Shown here: positions 6,240-8,597 of the stretch, piece after piece
Layout: each line of letters opens with the position of its first letter
Position numbering within the stretch: position 1 is the stretch's first letter
Assembly (NCBI GenBank): GCA_030728235.1
Contig: JANRAA010000247.1
Span: forward strand, 8,066-16,662
Source of the DNA: Flavobacteriales bacterium
GTDB taxonomy: Bacteria > Bacteroidota > Bacteroidia > Flavobacteriales_D > Sanyastnellaceae
Direction of reading: 5' to 3'
DNA length: 8,597 nucleotides
Translations under genes and position numbers: made by a program
Notes under the pieces: model-generated
Seen by the model: only the letters and a program-made list of their open reading frames with translations
Database searches by the model: none
Told to the model about the DNA's origin: nothing

Positions 6240-6980
6240 ATGGAGCTACGCGCCGAAAATATCGTCAAACGTTACGGAAAAAGACTTGTTGTGAAAGGGG
6301 TTTCTTTCAAAGTGCAACAGGGAGAAATCGTCGGACTGCTCGGGCCAAATGGTGCCGGAAAAACGACTTCGTTTTACATGATTACGGGGTTGATTCGTCC
6401 GAATGAAGGACACGTATTTATCGACGATAAAGAGATTACCACCGAACCGATGTACCGCCGAGCGCAACTCGGAGTGGGCTACCTGCCGCAAGAAGCTTCT
6501 GTGTTCAGAAAATTGAGCGTTGAAGACAACATCATGGCCATTCTCGAAATGACCAAGTTGAACAAAGAAGAACGCAAAGCGCGATTGGAGCAGCTGCTAG
6601 ACGAATGTGGTTTGCAACACGTGCGCACCAACCGCGGCGACTACCTCTCAGGGGGTGAACGCCGACGTACCGAGATAGCCCGCGCCTTGGCAACAAATCC
6701 TAGCTTTATCCTTCTTGATGAACCTTTTGCAGGTGTTGATCCGATTGCCGTTGAAGACATCCAAAAAATCATCGCGCAGCTTCGCAAAAAGAACATCGGC
6801 ATCTTGATCACCGATCACAACGTGCAAGAAACACTATCTATCACCGATCGCGCCTACCTACTTTTCGAAGGAAACATATTAAAAGCAGGCACAGCCGAAG
6901 AGCTCGCAGCCGATGAACAGGTGCGAAAAGTTTATCTCGGACAAAACTTCGAGCTTAGGAAACAGAAGATATTTGATTGA
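6240..6980 (+). CDS. lptB: LPS export ABC transporter ATP-binding protein LptB
   Basis: Cytoplasmic ATPase of the LptB2FG complex, which extracts LPS from the inner membrane and drives it along the Lpt bridge. The 246 residues show Walker A GPNGAGKTT (35-43), Q-loop Q84 in GYLPQEASVF with F89 in the position that contacts the LptF/G coupling helices, ABC signature LSGGERRR (136-143), Walker B and catalytic Glu ILLDEPFAGVDP (157-168, E161), and switch His H193 in ITDHNVQETL. LSGGERRRTEIARALA and FAGVDPIAVEDI are closer to LptB than to amino-acid (LivF/LivG) ATPases. The C-terminus VYLGQNFELRKQKIFD keeps the LptB-type tail and runs a few residues longer than in E. coli. ATG 6240 is the only sensible start. 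The last eight codons lie in the 26-bp overlap with convergent ribE. lptF/G/A/C are not in the window. Confidence 0.95.
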   Translation: MELRAENIVKRYGKRLVVKGVSFKVQQGEIVGLLGPNGAGKTTSFYMITGLIRPNEGHVFIDDKEITTEPMYRRAQLGVGYLPQEASVFRKLSVEDNIMAILEMTKLNKEERKARLEQLLDECGLQHVRTNRGDYLSGGERRRTEIARALATNPSFILLDEPFAGVDPIAVEDIQKIIAQLRKKNIGILITDHNVQETLSITDRAYLLFEGNILKAGTAEELAADEQVRKVYLGQNFELRKQKIFD

Positions 6981-7581
6981 GCGCAGCTACCTGGGTGAGT
7001 CGGGCCAAGTATTTCCCTAGGATGTCGAATTCAAGGTTCACCCGGTCTCCCACTTTCAATGTGTGAAAACAGGTGTTCTCCCACGTATAAGGAATGATGG
7101 CAACACTGAAAGAATCAAGCGTCGATTCAACAACCGTCAGACTTGTACCATTCAAACAAATTGAACCTTTCGGTACGGTCACCAAGCCATCGGCGGCAGC
7201 CATTTTACCATCGTAACCTATTCCCACTTCCCAGCTACCATCTTTGTCTTCAATGCGCGTCACAACCCCTACGGTATCCACGTGGCCTTGCACGATATGT
7301 CCGTCAAGTCGACCTCCCAAAACCATGCAACGCTCCAAATTGATCACATCGCCTTCTTTCCAATCGTTTAAACTGGTTCGCACCAGCGTTTCTTCAATGG
7401 CGGTTACCACATATTCATCGCCTTCAATCGCCACTACGGTTAAACACGTGCCGTTGTGAGCTACGCTCTGGTCGACCTTTAGCTCTGATGTAATGGGAGA
7501 AGATAGCGTGATGTGCAAATTGGTACCGTCGGCCACAATGGCTTTCACGGTGCCTAAGGTTTCAATAATTCCTGTAAACAT
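6955..7581 (-). CDS. ribE: Riboflavin synthase (alpha subunit)
   Basis: Dismutates two 6,7-dimethyl-8-ribityllumazine molecules to riboflavin plus a pyrimidine product, the last step of riboflavin synthesis; cytoplasmic, normally a homotrimer. The 208 residues contain the two tandem lumazine-binding barrels. Repeat one starts with the canonical MFTGIIE and has NGTCLTV (43-49); the junction LGGRLDGHIVQGHVD (88-102) opens repeat two, which has the matching LNGTSLTV. The usual residue after NG in repeat one is often Val or Ala; here it is Thr in both repeats. The start is fixed by MFTGIIE. The ATG lies five bases after the stop of the upstream secreted-protein gene, suggesting translational coupling. 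The 3' end overlaps convergent lptB by 26 bp, so no room exists for a dedicated intergenic terminator. The gene is named ribE in most annotations and ribC in some E. coli literature. Confidence 0.96.
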   Translation of the reverse strand: MFTGIIETLGTVKAIVADGTNLHITLSSPITSELKVDQSVAHNGTCLTVVAIEGDEYVVTAIEETLVRTSLNDWKEGDVINLERCMVLGGRLDGHIVQGHVDTVGVVTRIEDKDGSWEVGIGYDGKMAAADGLVTVPKGSICLNGTSLTVVESTLDSFSVAIIPYTWENTCFHTLKVGDRVNLEFDILGKYLARLTQVAALNQISSVS

Positions 7582-7586
7582 GTTTT

Positions 7587-8597
7587 CTATTCCTGAACCG
7601 GATTTTTACCGTCAGACAATTGGATTGTACCTGAGAATTTTTCAGGAACAATGCCCGTCAGACGAATGGTGTTGGCTGTAACAGTGTAAAAATAAGTACC
7701 ATCGGTGCATACCTGCCCTGTGGTTTGATCGGTGCCATCCCAGCCGATGGCTGGATCTGCAGTCTTATAAACCAAACCACCCCATCTGTTGAAGACCTGG
7801 AAATCGATGCTTTCAATGAAGCGGTATGGATACGGTATAAACACATCATTCACCCCGTCGTTATTCGGTGTGAAGATGTTTGGCAGCAGGTAAATCGGAC
7901 AGTTGTCTACACAGAAGATATCAGACAAAACACTCTCGTTTCGTCGCAGGTTGCCGTCTGGCCCTTCTAGCAACGAGTCGAGCGCAGTTACTGCATAACA
8001 TCCGGCGATTGAGCCGATTTCGCCATCTTCATTGAAGACAAAAACGGTATCATTTTCAAAGTCGAACTCGGCATACAGCAACAAATCTTCACCTTCTACC
8101 GGCGCATAGTAAAGTCTGTAGCCCATTACATCATCGGCGCAACTGTTGTTCGGATTCGTCCACACTATCAGCACGGTTTCACTCTCACAATCACCGTCTA
8201 CCGTGATCTCAGGTGGACAAGGCGGCGTGAGGTCATAAGGCTTGCCACACGCAATTTGACTGTCGTTGATCAGCGGATCGATGACACCTGGTGTTCCATA
8301 AGTACCTATCGACCTCACAAACCAGCAATAGCTAACATTGTTCACCAAACCTGTATCGGTATACATAGCTTCTGTAGCAGTGCCAACAAGGTTGAACGCC
8401 CCTCCACTTGGCTCTTGGCGGTACACCTCATACGTCTCATTTGTCCACGGTACTTCGTGGTTCATAATCAAGGTCATCTGGTTGTCATCGGGAATCAACT
8501 CTAGAAAAACCGAAGAGGCGAATGAACTGAACGATACCAGTTCACCACCAGACCAAAACGTAACGCGGTAGTTGTTTGGATTATCGAGGGTGTTGAC
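7587..8597 (-). CDS. Secreted FN3-like protein with type B T9SS (gliding-motility, CHU_C) sorting domain, C-terminal 336 residues
   Basis: The frame is open to the right edge, so the N-terminus with any signal peptide is outside; there is no in-frame ATG at the head of the visible part. The last about 104 residues (7590-7901) are a type B T9SS C-terminal domain: LPNIFTPNNDGVNDVFIPYP, FNRWGGLVYKT, GWDGTDQTTG, DGTYFYTVTA, then SGTIQLSDGK. Such domains direct export across the outer membrane by the type IX system. Upstream are two FN3-like beta-sandwich regions, about 7902-8232 (from TPPCPPEITV, with WTNPNNSCADDVMGYRLYY and a GCYAVTALD strand) and about 8236-8597 (with YEVYRQ and VSYCWFVRSIG). 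About ten cysteines occur in the visible part, often paired at domain edges, consistent with disulfides outside the cytoplasm. Ligand and role are unknown; adhesin-like is a guess. ribE follows after 5 bp. Confidence 0.9.
   Translation of the reverse strand, partial: VNTLDNPNNYRVTFWSGGELVSFSSFASSVFLELIPDDNQMTLIMNHEVPWTNETYEVYRQEPSGGAFNLVGTATEAMYTDTGLVNNVSYCWFVRSIGTYGTPGVIDPLINDSQIACGKPYDLTPPCPPEITVDGDCESETVLIVWTNPNNSCADDVMGYRLYYAPVEGEDLLLYAEFDFENDTVFVFNEDGEIGSIAGCYAVTALDSLLEGPDGNLRRNESVLSDIFCVDNCPIYLLPNIFTPNNDGVNDVFIPYPYRFIESIDFQVFNRWGGLVYKTADPAIGWDGTDQTTGQVCTDGTYFYTVTANTIRLTGIVPEKFSGTIQLSDGKNPVQE

Noticed and set aside
8496..8498. A minus-strand start at 8498 giving a 303-residue secreted protein
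   Set aside because: The codon is TTG inside a frame that stays open to 8597, with continuous FN3-like sequence upstream and no signal peptide after it. The gene is truncated by the window edge, not started here.
1..8597. CRISPR array, tRNA or rRNA genes, insertion sequence, integrase or toxin-antitoxin or defence module
   Set aside because: I saw no regularly spaced repeats, no terminal inverted repeats with a transposase, no tRNA-like cloverleaf, and every long open frame is accounted for by a housekeeping or envelope gene.

Overview
The window looks like chromosomal housekeeping DNA from a member of the Bacteroidota, probably a Flavobacteriales or Cryomorphaceae-like lineage. Four things point there: a type IX secretion (type B, gliding-motility) sorting domain on the minus strand, a DUF5686-type outer-membrane protein with a carboxypeptidase-regulatory-like N-terminal domain, a TatC with the enlarged Cys-containing periplasmic loop I associate with this phylum, and promoter boxes of the TAnnTTTG type rather than E. 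coli-like -10/-35 boxes. The genus-level guess is weak.

Layout. Positions 1-1296 (minus) hold the N-terminal 432 codons of a RecQ helicase that runs off the left edge. A 68-bp divergent spacer with a perfect 9-bp inverted repeat separates it from the plus-strand genes: kdsD (arabinose-5-phosphate isomerase, TTG start), tatC (Tat translocase core), a DUF5686-like outer-membrane protein (GTG start), a small XRE-family regulator with a leucine-zipper tail, and lptB (LPS-transport ATPase). lptB is convergent with, and overlaps by 26 bp, the minus-strand riboflavin synthase gene ribE. Five bases upstream of ribE ends a minus-strand gene for a secreted, Cys-rich, FN3-like protein with a type B T9SS sorting domain. 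That gene is still open at the right edge.

Function. The plus-strand run is themed on envelope assembly: KdsD starts Kdo synthesis for the LPS inner core, LptB powers LPS export, TatC exports folded proteins, and the DUF5686 protein is a predicted outer-membrane barrel. The XRE regulator lies in the same run and is a candidate local regulator, though nothing in the sequence proves it. The minus-strand pair couples vitamin biosynthesis to a secreted protein by spacing alone.

I found no RNA gene, insertion sequence, CRISPR array, phage or obvious defence system. No stretch over 300 bp lacks a gene. The points most worth a second look are the zinc-ligand-free RecQ, the hairpin at the kdsD start, the repeated TTCGTACnTTyG promoter core (including a probably leaderless lptB mRNA), the zipper-tailed regulator, and the tight joints around ribE.
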